A DNA stretch of 62,539 bases, taken from contig JAAFIF010000056.1 of assembly GCA_013298625.1 (NCBI GenBank), forward strand, positions 1-62,539, read 5' to 3'. Shown in pieces: positions 41,209 to 50,129 of this stretch. Origin of the DNA: Myxococcales bacterium (lineage in GTDB: Bacteria; Myxococcota_A; Polyangia; Polyangiales; Ga0077539). The translations under genes were made by a program, and so were the position numbers. The first letter of the stretch is position 1. The number at the start of each line of letters is the position of its first letter. The notes beneath the pieces are model-generated. The model saw only the letters and a list, made by a program, of their open reading frames with translations, did not search any database and had not been told where the DNA came from.

Positions 41209-43041
41209 ATGAAGCGCAACTCACTTGTCCTGACTGCTTTGCTCTCCGCTTCAGCCATCGTCGGCTGCAGCGAGCCCCCGTCGATCATCCGCAACCCCGA
41301 CGCTGGTGGTGGCGAAGGCGGCACGGGGGTGTGCTCGAACGGTCAGTGGCAGTGCGTTCCGGGCAGCCAGATGGCCCGGCAGTGTGATGGCCGCGGCGGG
41401 TTCTCGGCGCAGGTCGACTGCTCCGCGCAGGGCGCAGGGCGCACGTGCATCAACGGCATCGGCTGCGCGGTGTGCACGCCGAACATGGCGCGCTGCAAGG
41501 ACGGCGATCCCAACACGACCCAGCAGTGCGCGCCCGATGGCTCGGGCTGGGTCGATGGACAGATGTGTGACACGGCCAACGGCGCGTACTGCCGCGCGGG
41601 CGTGTGTGTCTCGCGCTGCGGCGACCTCGGCAACACGTACCTCGGCTGCGACTACTGGCCGACGGTGACGACGAACAGCTTCTTGACCACGGGCTTCTCG
41701 TTCACGGTCGTCGTCGCCAACCCCAACACGTACGACGTCAACGTTCGCATCGAGGGCGGCGTGCTCGCCTCTCCCCGAGAGCGCGTCGTGATGGCGGGGC
41801 AGACGTCGCGTATCGACCTGCCGTTCGTCCCCGCGCTCAGCAACAACGATCCTCGGACGTGTACTCTGGAAGGGATCGGTGTGGATGCGAACTGCCTCCC
41901 CGATCGAAGCGCGCGCGTGCCGGGCGGCGCGTATCGGCTGCGGTCGAACGGCCCCGTTGCGGTCTATCAGTTCAACCCCATCGAGTTCTCGAAGGTGCCG
42001 GGGAGCTTCCGCCGGACGGACCTGTCGTTCACCAACGATGCGTCGCTGTTGATGCCGCAAAACGTGTTGGCGAATCAGTACATCGTCGTGACCGCCCGCG
42101 GCGGATCGTCGTTCTTCTCTATCGTCGGAGCGCAGAACGAGGGGACCAACAACGTCGAGGTGCGCACGACGGCTGCGGTCTTCGATCCTGCCAATCGCGC
42201 CCGCACTCTCCCCGCGGGCACGCACATGTTCGCGATCGAGCGCGGAGAAGTTCTCCAACTGTTGGAGGCCACCGGTTCGGGAGACCTCACCGGAACGCTC
42301 ATCAACGCAGCCGCTCCGGTCGCTGTGTTCGCGGGCAATAACTGCACGCAGATCCCGCTGGGCACGCCCGCGTGCGATCACACAGAAGAGCAGATGTTTC
42401 CCACGACGACGTGGGGCAAGACCTACGCGGTGACGCCGTTTCGCGATCGCCCGAACAACGTGAACCATCTCATTCGCATCGTGGCGCAGCGCGACGGTGT
42501 GCGGCTGACGTTCAACGGGATCACCACCCCCGCCGCGTGCGCGCGCGCGCTCAATCAGGGGCAGTTCTGCGAGTTCCAGGAGCAGCGTCCGTTCCAGGTG
42601 ACGGGCTCCGAGCCGATCCTCGTCGCTCAGTTCATGCGCGGTCTGGGAGACTCGGCAGCCTGCCAGATTCCGCTGTCTGGAATCGCTCCCAATCGGCCGG
42701 ATTGCGTCTCTGACCCGGCGATGGTGCTCGAGGTTCCGACCGATCAGTACCGCAGCAACTACACCTTCTTGATCCCGGACACGTACCAGCAGAACTACAT
42801 CAACGTGACCGCTCCGCGCGGCGCGATGATCATGCTCGACGGCAACATGCTGATGGGAGCGCCCGAGGACGTCGGCTCCAACCTCGTCGGGTACTACCTC
42901 CGCGTCACGCCCGGGCCGCACACGATCCGCGCGATGAGCGACGTCGAGCGCTTCGGACTCAAGGTGTACGGCGTGGCCTCGTACACGAGCTACGCCTTTC
43001 CGGGCGGGCTCGACCTCGCGCCGATCTCGCCGCCCGGCTGA
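41209..43041 (+). CDS. IgGFc-binding-like lipoprotein
   Basis: A 610-residue lipoprotein (lipobox AIVGC, Cys20). Residues 40-145 contain a Cys-rich segment with 14 or so cysteines. From about 150 the sequence follows the IgGFc-binding N-terminal pattern, known from FCGBP mucus protein and bacterial homologues: VAVYQFNPIEFSKVPGSFRR, YIVVTARGGSSFFSIVGAQ, VEVRTTAAVF, VAVFAGNNCTQIPLGTPACDH, TWGKTYAVTPF. In bacteria these proteins are secreted and of unknown binding specificity. It is 55 bases after the FG-GAP gene, so likely cotranscribed. Confidence 0.85.
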   Translation: MKRNSLVLTALLSASAIVGCSEPPSIIRNPDAGGGEGGTGVCSNGQWQCVPGSQMARQCDGRGGFSAQVDCSAQGAGRTCINGIGCAVCTPNMARCKDGDPNTTQQCAPDGSGWVDGQMCDTANGAYCRAGVCVSRCGDLGNTYLGCDYWPTVTTNSFLTTGFSFTVVVANPNTYDVNVRIEGGVLASPRERVVMAGQTSRIDLPFVPALSNNDPRTCTLEGIGVDANCLPDRSARVPGGAYRLRSNGPVAVYQFNPIEFSKVPGSFRRTDLSFTNDASLLMPQNVLANQYIVVTARGGSSFFSIVGAQNEGTNNVEVRTTAAVFDPANRARTLPAGTHMFAIERGEVLQLLEATGSGDLTGTLINAAAPVAVFAGNNCTQIPLGTPACDHTEEQMFPTTTWGKTYAVTPFRDRPNNVNHLIRIVAQRDGVRLTFNGITTPAACARALNQGQFCEFQEQRPFQVTGSEPILVAQFMRGLGDSAACQIPLSGIAPNRPDCVSDPAMVLEVPTDQYRSNYTFLIPDTYQQNYINVTAPRGAMIMLDGNMLMGAPEDVGSNLVGYYLRVTPGPHTIRAMSDVERFGLKVYGVASYTSYAFPGGLDLAPISPPG

Positions 43042-43128
43042 TCGCGCGAAGGGGGGGATGCATCGCTGCTGAATCATCGGCGCCGTTGCGAGCGGCGGGG
43101 GAGGCCGAACTCGGAGTACACTCGGAGC

Positions 43129-44739
43129 ATGCGTGCTTCGGTGGCAGTGGCGCTCGTCGGGTTGCTCAGCGCTTGTGGGGCGCGCGTCGAAGCGACCGGT
43201 GACGGAGGGGGCTCGATGCCAGAGGGAGGCGCTGTGGTGGACACTGGCGTCGCTCCCGTGGACACGGGCGTGGTGGTGATGCGCGGCGGGCGCGGCGCGG
43301 TGTGCTCGGTGGACGCAGAGTGCGCCGACGGGCTCGTCTGCGCGCGCGGCGCGGACCTCGCGCACACCTGCACGATCCCGTGCACGCACGACGCCGAGTG
43401 CACGCCCAACGGTGAGCGCTGCGCGGTCGACCGGCTCGCGGGCGCGCCGACGCGGGCCGTGTGCGGCCTCGTCGATCCGGGCGCGGGCGAAGAGGGGACG
43501 GGCTGCGAGCGCGACAGCGACTGCGGGTCGAACTACTGCGTCTCGCGGGTGTGCCGGTTCTTCTGCAACGCGGACGCGCAGTGCGCGGCGGGCGCGCGTT
43601 GCATCGCGGCGCCGATGCTCGCGGGGCTGCGCGCGTGCGGGTTCGACGCGGTGACCGCGCCGAGGACGGACGAGTTCGTCGTGCACGACGGGCCGATGGG
43701 CGTCGATCGGCCGACCGAGCGCGTGTTCGAAGCGGCGCCGGACGCGGTGAGCTTCTCGCTGTGGGTGCAGGACCTCGAGGGCCGCGAGCTCATCGCGAGC
43801 GTCGTGCGGCTGACCGCGCCGGACGCTGCGACGTGGATCGACGGAAACACCTGGACCATCACGCGCGACCAGCCCATTCGGGACATCCTGGCGATGGACC
43901 AGATCAACTCGGTGCTGGCGCCGTCGAGCGACACGCTGCGGGTGCAGTCGGGGCGGTATCGGTACTTCGCGGGGCTGTTCAATGATCGAGCGGCGATGAC
44001 GTCGGTCGCGTCGCGGCGAGCGCGGGTGGTGTTGCGCGTGAAGCGGGCTCCCGGGGGAGTGCTTCCGGCGACGGGGACGCTGCGGGTGCGGTTCTATTTT
44101 GCGCCGGGCGCGGGCGTCACCGCGGCGACGGCGATGGCGAACACACGAATTCAAACGGCGCTGACGGGCATGCGCAGCGCCTACGCGGGCGTGGGCATCA
44201 CGGTGACGGCCGTGGGCTACGAGGACGTGAGCGGTGCGGACGCGGCGCGGTTCGCGACGATCGACGCGCAGAGCGAGATCGATGATTTGTTTACGCGCAG
44301 GCCCGACGGGCGCGCGGACGAGGTCAACGTGTTCTTCGTGCGGTCGATCGCCGCGAGCGTGGGGCTCGAAGGGGCGATCGGCGTGGCGGGGGACATCGTG
44401 GGGCCGCCGGGCGTGCACGGGACGATTCACTCGGGCGTGGTGATCGCGCTCGACGGGACGTTCAACGGCGGCGGCGCGCGGGATTTGCTCTCGAACACGC
44501 TCTCGCACGAAGTGGGGCACTACCTGGGGCTCTGGCACACGCGAGAGTCGCGGCCGGCGTGCACGACGGCGGGACAGATGGACTGCTCGCCGTTCGGCGG
44601 AGTGGATCCCATCTCGGACACGCCGACGGACAACGCGGGCGCCGCGCGCAACACGATGTACTGGGCCGCGGCGCCGGGGCTGCTGATGTTTTCTGCGGGG
44701 CAGGGGAAGGTTTTGCGCTCGTCGGTCGTCGTGAACTGA
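43129..44739 (+). CDS. metzincin zinc metalloprotease lipoprotein
   Basis: A 536-residue lipoprotein (lipobox LLSAC, Cys16). Residues about 55-170 are Cys-rich EGF-like segments (CSVDAECADGLVCARG, CERDSDCGSNYC). Residues about 300-510 are the catalytic domain: the zinc signature HEVGHYLGLWH (HExxHxxGxxH) is near 463-473 and is followed by an SDTPTDNAGAARNTMYWA Met-turn region with ARNTMYW. That places it among metzincins of pappalysin or snapalysin type. It should act outside the cell. It sits directly before two alpha-2-macroglobulin-like genes. Confidence 0.9.
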   Translation: MRASVAVALVGLLSACGARVEATGDGGGSMPEGGAVVDTGVAPVDTGVVVMRGGRGAVCSVDAECADGLVCARGADLAHTCTIPCTHDAECTPNGERCAVDRLAGAPTRAVCGLVDPGAGEEGTGCERDSDCGSNYCVSRVCRFFCNADAQCAAGARCIAAPMLAGLRACGFDAVTAPRTDEFVVHDGPMGVDRPTERVFEAAPDAVSFSLWVQDLEGRELIASVVRLTAPDAATWIDGNTWTITRDQPIRDILAMDQINSVLAPSSDTLRVQSGRYRYFAGLFNDRAAMTSVASRRARVVLRVKRAPGGVLPATGTLRVRFYFAPGAGVTAATAMANTRIQTALTGMRSAYAGVGITVTAVGYEDVSGADAARFATIDAQSEIDDLFTRRPDGRADEVNVFFVRSIAASVGLEGAIGVAGDIVGPPGVHGTIHSGVVIALDGTFNGGGARDLLSNTLSHEVGHYLGLWHTRESRPACTTAGQMDCSPFGGVDPISDTPTDNAGAARNTMYWAAAPGLLMFSAGQGKVLRSSVVVN

Positions 44740-44832
44740 GCGGGGATTTTAGGGGGAACTTCTTCGGTCCACGGACGTCACATTGCCTCCCAAGGAAGGC
44801 ACAGACCCGTGCATCCTCCGCGGTGGAGTCGG

Positions 44833-44850
44833 CGATCGGATCATCGATCG
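44833..44850 (+). promoter_or_regulatory. leader hairpin before the first macroglobulin gene
   Basis: CGATCG-GATCAT-CGATCG gives a 6-bp stem (44833-44838 with 44845-44850), 26 bases before the ATG at 44877. A GAGGA ribosome-binding site follows at 44866-44870. Its role is unknown. Confidence 0.4.
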
Positions 44851-44876
44851 AGGCTCTGTGATTTCGAGGAACGTCC

Positions 44877-47800
44877 ATGCACACGACTCGCAAGCTGCGC
44901 CCGCTGGCGCTGTTCACGTTGGTGTCCTTCACGAGCTCGCTGTTGTTGCCTCCGGCGTTTGCGCAGAGACGGCCCGGCACGGGAGGGCGAGTGCCGCGCG
45001 AAGCGCTCGAAGACGAGGGCGACGAGCCGAGCGCGGATGGCGCGGACGGCGAGCGTGACCGCGCTCCGACGGGAGGCGTCGGGCGGAGAACGGGCTTCGA
45101 GCTCGAGCTGCACGGGACGCTGACGACGCAGCGCGGGCGGCCGTTTGTGCTGCGCGGGGTCGCGTACGAAGTGCTGGGCCTCGCGACGCTGCGCCCGTAC
45201 GCGCGCGGCAGAGTGCTGGTGTACGAGCTCGATTCGCGAGGCAATCGCTCGGAGCAGCCGCTGGCCGAAGGGCAGGCGAGCGACGGTGGGCGCTTCTCGT
45301 TTCCGGTGAATCCTCGGCAGGGGCGGATCGAAGTCGTGGTGCGCGACGGGCGCAAAGAGCGCGCGTGGCAGTTCGAGGTCACGATCACGGCGCCGGCGCG
45401 GTACGAGCTGCTGACTGATCGACAGCTGTACGAGCCGGGCGAGACGATTCACGGGTGGCTTCGCGTGGTGGACGCGGCGTCGGCGGCGCCCGTGCGATCG
45501 AAGCCGGTCGAGTGGATTTTTGGCGGCGAATCGGGGGCTGCGCGCTTGGGGCAGACGCGCAACGCGACGAGTGATGCGGGGGTGGCGAGCGCGAGCGTGG
45601 CGATTCCGACGAGCGCGCCGGACGGGGTGGTTCCGGTGGTGGTGGTGGTGGACGGGCAGCGGACGGCGACCGCGGTGCGCGTGGGGCGACGCACGGTCGA
45701 GCGTGTGTTCGCGACGATGCGCGTGGATCAAAGGGTCGTGGGTCCAGGCGCGCGCGTGACGGGGCGGGTGACGGTGAGCACTCCGTCGGGCACGCCCGTG
45801 ACGGGCGCCTCGGTGACGCTGCAGATGAGCGGGACGACGGCGGCGACGCTGACGACGGACCGCGATGGCGTGGCGAATTTCACGGTCAACGCGCCTGCGT
45901 ACCTGGCGGAGCCCGTCTCGGGCGTCTCGCTCGTCGCGCGCGCGGTGCACCCTGCGTACGGCACGATCAACGCGACGGCGTCGTTTACGATGGCGCGCGT
46001 CCCGTTCGAAATCGAGTCCGTGGTGGCCAACGCCGCCATCGTCCCCGAAGTACCCGGAACGGTCTTTCTCACGCTCACCACGCCCGTCGGTGACCCCGCG
46101 CCGGCCAACACTGGGATCACCGTCTCGGGGCCTGCGATCGCTGGGGGGCGCGTGCGCGTCACGACTGATCGTCACGGGATCGCGGCGATTCCCACGCGAT
46201 TGCCTCGCAACGCCGCTGCGCGCCACGACTCGGGGCAGTGCGACGGAGACACCGCGACGAGCTTCGACCTCACGGTCGAGAGCGAGATCCCTCTCGCCAC
46301 GCGGCTGTGCGTGCGGGCTGAGACGAACGCCACGGTGGTTCCTCGGGTGTTGACCGCGACGGCGAGCGCGGGCGCGCGCGTCGAGATCGCCGTCGAGCGC
46401 GGCCCTGCGGCCCGTGGGCGCGCGGTGGCCGTCGACCTGATGCACACGGCTCCGCAGCAGACAGGGCGCGCGGTGATCGCGAGCACCATCGCCGGAGCAG
46501 CGGACGGGCGCGTGGCGTTCACGCTTCCGCGCGACTACGTGGGGCCGCTGTATGTGCGCGCGCGGCCCGTGACGAGCGACGGCGCTGCGGAGGGCGTCGG
46601 GGCGATGGACGCGCTGCTCGTGCGGCCTGCGCGGGCGTTTGCGCTCACGCTCGCGGCGGACAAAGACCTCTACCACGTGCGAGAGACCGCGCGGCTCACG
46701 CTGCGGACGCCCGCCGGGCTCGAGGGCGCGCACGTCGCGTTCGTGGCGAGGGACCTCGCGGCGCACGGCGGCGAGGTGAACTGGTCGCTCGCGTGGCTCG
46801 CGGGCGCGATCGATCGGGCGGTGGCCGACCCGAGCACGCCCGACAGCGAGCGGCTCGTGCGAAGCGCGCTGGCCTCGATGCTCTCGGTGGACGGGGCTCC
46901 CAGCAAGGCGAGCCCGCTGGTGGTCCCAGAGAACGCGCAAGAAGAAGACGAAGAGGGAAGCGCGCGCGAGGGAGACCTCCGCGATCCGTACGTGTTGCGC
47001 GACGAGCTCGTGCGTCGCGGCGTCGCGCCGGTGATGATGGCGATCGAGAACGCCGTCGCGCAGACGCTCGGCGACGGAGAGCGCGCGGGGATCATCGCGG
47101 CAGGCGGGCGGGGGTTCGACCCGCGGATCGTTCACACGTTGATTCGCCGAGAGGTGCTCGACGCGGACGCCGCGCAGACGCTCGGCGGCGAAGAGATGAC
47201 CATCGCGATGCTGCAGGCGTCGGACCCGTCGTTTACGTTCGACCGCGTCGCGCGGAGGGTTGCGCGCAAGAAGCTCGTGGGATTGCTGGGCGCGCTGTCG
47301 AACTTCGCAGAGAACTCCAGGGCCGCGCGGACCGAGCCGCAAGAGCGCTGGCTCTCGCGCATCGCCGGCGCCAACGCCTCGGTCCTGCGCGACCCGTGGG
47401 GCGGCACGTACTCGCTTCGTCGCGTGACGCCCGGGAGCGAGTCCGTCGCGATGCACCGTCGGTTGAGCGGCTGGGAGCTGGTCTCTCCAGGGCCCGATCG
47501 CGCTGCGGGGACGGCGGACGACGTGCGCAACCCGTTCGAGCGCGCGGTGCCCGAGGGCACGGTGTACGCAGTCGCGAGCGGCGAGGACACGCTGATGTCA
47601 CAGCTCGCTGCGCTCGATCCAGGCGCTGAAGTGCTCAACCGCGTGATGGCTGCGTACGGACGCATCGCCGAAGCAGCGGGCGACGAGAGCACGGGTGATG
47701 TGATCTCTGCGGGCGAGAGCGAGTCGATCGCGCCTGCGATGCGAGCGCGCGCGAGCGCTCCGGGCGCGGCGATGGCCGACGAAGCGTTCGGCGGCCTGGG

Positions 47801-50129
47801 GATGAGCGGCTACGGCGCGGGCGGCGGGGGCACGGGCTCGGGCTCCATTGGCCTCGGCAACATCGGCACCATCGGCCACGGCAGCGGAACAGGCAGCGGC
47901 CAAGGCTACGGCAGCGGCGCTGGGCGCATGGGCGGCCGGGTGGGCCGGGCGCAGGGGGGAGGCTGGGGCGCGTACGGCAGGCGCGTGACGGGGACGAGCG
48001 CGCTGATTCGCGAGCGATTTCCCGCGACGCTGCGGTTTCTCGCAGAGCACGCGCTCGATCGCTCGGGCTCGACGGTGATCGATCTTCCGCTGGCCGACGC
48101 GCTGACGACGTATCGCGTCGAGGCGATCGCGTGGACGAGCGAGGGGTGGACGACGTCCGAGCGGATCGAGCTCAGGGTCGATCAAGACGCGGTGGTCGAC
48201 GCGCCGGTGCCTCCGTACGCGGCGGTCAACGACGTGATTCGACTGCCGATTCGACTGCAGAATCGCACGCGAAACGCCATTCGTGCGCGCGTGGTCGTCA
48301 CGAGCGAGGGCGACCTCGCGCTCGAAGGGACGTCGCAGGGAGAGGTCGAGGTTCCGCCCAACGACGCGAAAGAAGTGATCGTGAGCGCGCACCCCACGCG
48401 CGCAGGGCAGGGCGCGCTGGTGATCACCGCGACGGACCTCGCGACGGGCGCGACGCTCGACGCCGCGCGCAGGCCGCTCGAGGTGCTCGCCTCGGCGAGG
48501 CCCGTGCGTTCGGCGGTCGAATCGCTGGCCGACGGCCGGACCGAGCTCGTGCTCGACGTGCCCGAAGACGCGGTGTTTCGCTCGCAAGGCGTGGTGCGCA
48601 TCTCTCGCGGCGACGCGCTCTTCGGCGACGTGCGCGAGTGGTACTCGCGCGCTGGAGACAAGTCGTGGCCCGCGTGGGTGATGTCGCTCGCGGGCGCGCA
48701 GCCCGAGGGGGAAGAGCGCGGGTCGCGCGCGCAAATGGCCTCGCTGGCGACGCAGGTGTGGGACCCGGCGCGAGCCTCGCGGGCGCTCTCTGCGCTGTGG
48801 GTCGATCGCGAGGTGAGCGACGCGGTCATCCGCGCGCTGTTCGAGAACCTCGGTCGCCGCTTCGAGGGCTACGAGCGCGCGCGTCGCATGCGGCGCACGG
48901 GCGACGTCACGTCGGCGAGAGAGTTCGAAGGGACCGAGCCGGCGCTGCGATTGCTGATGGGCCTCGCGGGCGCGTGGGCGCATCGCGATCGTCGGCCCGC
49001 GCTGCGAGAGTTGATCACCGAGGCCATCGAGCGCTCGCGCGTGGTGGTCGAGAACGAAGTGGCCACGTCGTCCGAGCCGACGCTCTACGCGCGCGCAGCG
49101 TTTGCGTTGACGCTCACCGGCGGCACGGGCAGCTCGCGCGTCCGAGAGTTCTTGCGGCGCGCGGCGCGCGGCGAGGACGACGGCTTCGGCGGGACGATGG
49201 CGCTCGGCGAGACCGAGACCTCCGCGGGGTTCTTCATGCCCGACCCGCGCGACGCGGGCGAGCGCGTGGACGCCCTCGCGGCGTACGGCCTGGCGATGCT
49301 GGCCGAGGGCGATCGCAACGGAGCGTTTCGTGTCGTGCGAGCCCTCGCGCGTCGCGCGCCCAACGCCCAGCGCTGGCCCGAAGAAGCCAAGGCGCTGGCC
49401 ATGCTGCTGCTCGCGAAGATCACCACGCCCATGCCCGCGGGCGCCAACGCGACCATTCACGTGACGCTCGACGGACGACCGTTCGACCTGCCCGTGGTGC
49501 AAGGCGTGGCGATCTTGCTCGCGCGCGAGCTGTCGACGGCGGGGCGCCACCGGGTGGTGGTGGATGTTCCGCGCGGGACCGTGCTGGTGGCGCAGGCCGA
49601 AGGGCGCTACGGCCGCCCGTGGAGCGTGCAGCCGACGGTGCGCGGGCCGCTGTTCGCGACGATCGAAGGCGAGCCAGGGCCGCGGGACACGCGCGCGGCG
49701 TTCGTGCTTCGCGTGCAAAATCGCAGCGTTCGCGTGCTCACGAGCGCGCTCGTCGAGATCGATGTCCCGAGCGGCGCCGAGCTCGATCAGGACACGCGCG
49801 TGCTGCTCGAGCGCAGGCTCGCCGCCCCGGCGCTGCTCACGGGGCGCACGCTCTCGTTGCGCTTGCGGGCGCTGCCGCCGGGAGGGTTCGTGCGCGTTCC
49901 GCTGCCGCTGCGATGGAGCGTGTCGGGAGCGATTTCGGGCATGGCGATCGCGGCGTACGCAGGGCCCGAGCTCGGCGCGGGCGTGACCGTGGTGCCTCCG
50001 CGCGTGCTCACGATCGCGGACGAAGGTGAAGAAGCAGCGCGTCCCGACGATCGCTCGGTGAGGGATCGTCGAGTGCAGGGCGCGCAGCGCGGCGGTCGAG
50101 CGCTCTCGACGCGCACGGAGGTTCAGTGA
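44877..50129 (+). CDS. alpha-2-macroglobulin-like protein with GspG-like insert (copy 1)
   Basis: A 1750-residue exported protein with signal peptide 1-29 (PPAFAQ). MG-type domains follow: TDRQLYEPGETIHGWLRV near 179 and AADKDLYHVRETARLTL near 593 match the macroglobulin opening (Y.PGe..). The A2M core is at about 1041-1135 (FPATLRFLAEHALDRSGS, LPLADALTTYRVEAIAWTSE). No CxEQ thioester is present. Between residues about 760 and 900 lies an insert with DPWGGTYSLRRVTPG (839) and WELVSPGPDRAAGTADDVRNP (866), like the C-terminal part of GspG. A Gly-rich linker, SGSIGLGNIGTIGHGSG, is at 974-1040. It probably traps or binds proteins. Overlaps copy 2 (TGATG). Confidence 0.88.
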   Translation: MHTTRKLRPLALFTLVSFTSSLLLPPAFAQRRPGTGGRVPREALEDEGDEPSADGADGERDRAPTGGVGRRTGFELELHGTLTTQRGRPFVLRGVAYEVLGLATLRPYARGRVLVYELDSRGNRSEQPLAEGQASDGGRFSFPVNPRQGRIEVVVRDGRKERAWQFEVTITAPARYELLTDRQLYEPGETIHGWLRVVDAASAAPVRSKPVEWIFGGESGAARLGQTRNATSDAGVASASVAIPTSAPDGVVPVVVVVDGQRTATAVRVGRRTVERVFATMRVDQRVVGPGARVTGRVTVSTPSGTPVTGASVTLQMSGTTAATLTTDRDGVANFTVNAPAYLAEPVSGVSLVARAVHPAYGTINATASFTMARVPFEIESVVANAAIVPEVPGTVFLTLTTPVGDPAPANTGITVSGPAIAGGRVRVTTDRHGIAAIPTRLPRNAAARHDSGQCDGDTATSFDLTVESEIPLATRLCVRAETNATVVPRVLTATASAGARVEIAVERGPAARGRAVAVDLMHTAPQQTGRAVIASTIAGAADGRVAFTLPRDYVGPLYVRARPVTSDGAAEGVGAMDALLVRPARAFALTLAADKDLYHVRETARLTLRTPAGLEGAHVAFVARDLAAHGGEVNWSLAWLAGAIDRAVADPSTPDSERLVRSALASMLSVDGAPSKASPLVVPENAQEEDEEGSAREGDLRDPYVLRDELVRRGVAPVMMAIENAVAQTLGDGERAGIIAAGGRGFDPRIVHTLIRREVLDADAAQTLGGEEMTIAMLQASDPSFTFDRVARRVARKKLVGLLGALSNFAENSRAARTEPQERWLSRIAGANASVLRDPWGGTYSLRRVTPGSESVAMHRRLSGWELVSPGPDRAAGTADDVRNPFERAVPEGTVYAVASGEDTLMSQLAALDPGAEVLNRVMAAYGRIAEAAGDESTGDVISAGESESIAPAMRARASAPGAAMADEAFGGLGMSGYGAGGGGTGSGSIGLGNIGTIGHGSGTGSGQGYGSGAGRMGGRVGRAQGGGWGAYGRRVTGTSALIRERFPATLRFLAEHALDRSGSTVIDLPLADALTTYRVEAIAWTSEGWTTSERIELRVDQDAVVDAPVPPYAAVNDVIRLPIRLQNRTRNAIRARVVVTSEGDLALEGTSQGEVEVPPNDAKEVIVSAHPTRAGQGALVITATDLATGATLDAARRPLEVLASARPVRSAVESLADGRTELVLDVPEDAVFRSQGVVRISRGDALFGDVREWYSRAGDKSWPAWVMSLAGAQPEGEERGSRAQMASLATQVWDPARASRALSALWVDREVSDAVIRALFENLGRRFEGYERARRMRRTGDVTSAREFEGTEPALRLLMGLAGAWAHRDRRPALRELITEAIERSRVVVENEVATSSEPTLYARAAFALTLTGGTGSSRVREFLRRAARGEDDGFGGTMALGETETSAGFFMPDPRDAGERVDALAAYGLAMLAEGDRNGAFRVVRALARRAPNAQRWPEEAKALAMLLLAKITTPMPAGANATIHVTLDGRPFDLPVVQGVAILLARELSTAGRHRVVVDVPRGTVLVAQAEGRYGRPWSVQPTVRGPLFATIEGEPGPRDTRAAFVLRVQNRSVRVLTSALVEIDVPSGAELDQDTRVLLERRLAAPALLTGRTLSLRLRALPPGGFVRVPLPLRWSVSGAISGMAIAAYAGPELGAGVTVVPPRVLTIADEGEEAARPDDRSVRDRRVQGAQRGGRALSTRTEVQ

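Noticed and set aside
41251..44538. Very long minus-strand open frame (1095 codons) antisense to the IgGFc-like and metzincin genes
   Set aside because: Its protein is Arg/His-rich nonsense with no domains, while the plus strand has clear motifs; GC-rich third positions keep antisense frames open.
44841..47456. Minus-strand open frame of 871 codons antisense to macroglobulin copy 1
   Set aside because: Low-complexity Arg/Ala/His sequence, shadow of a convincing plus-strand gene.
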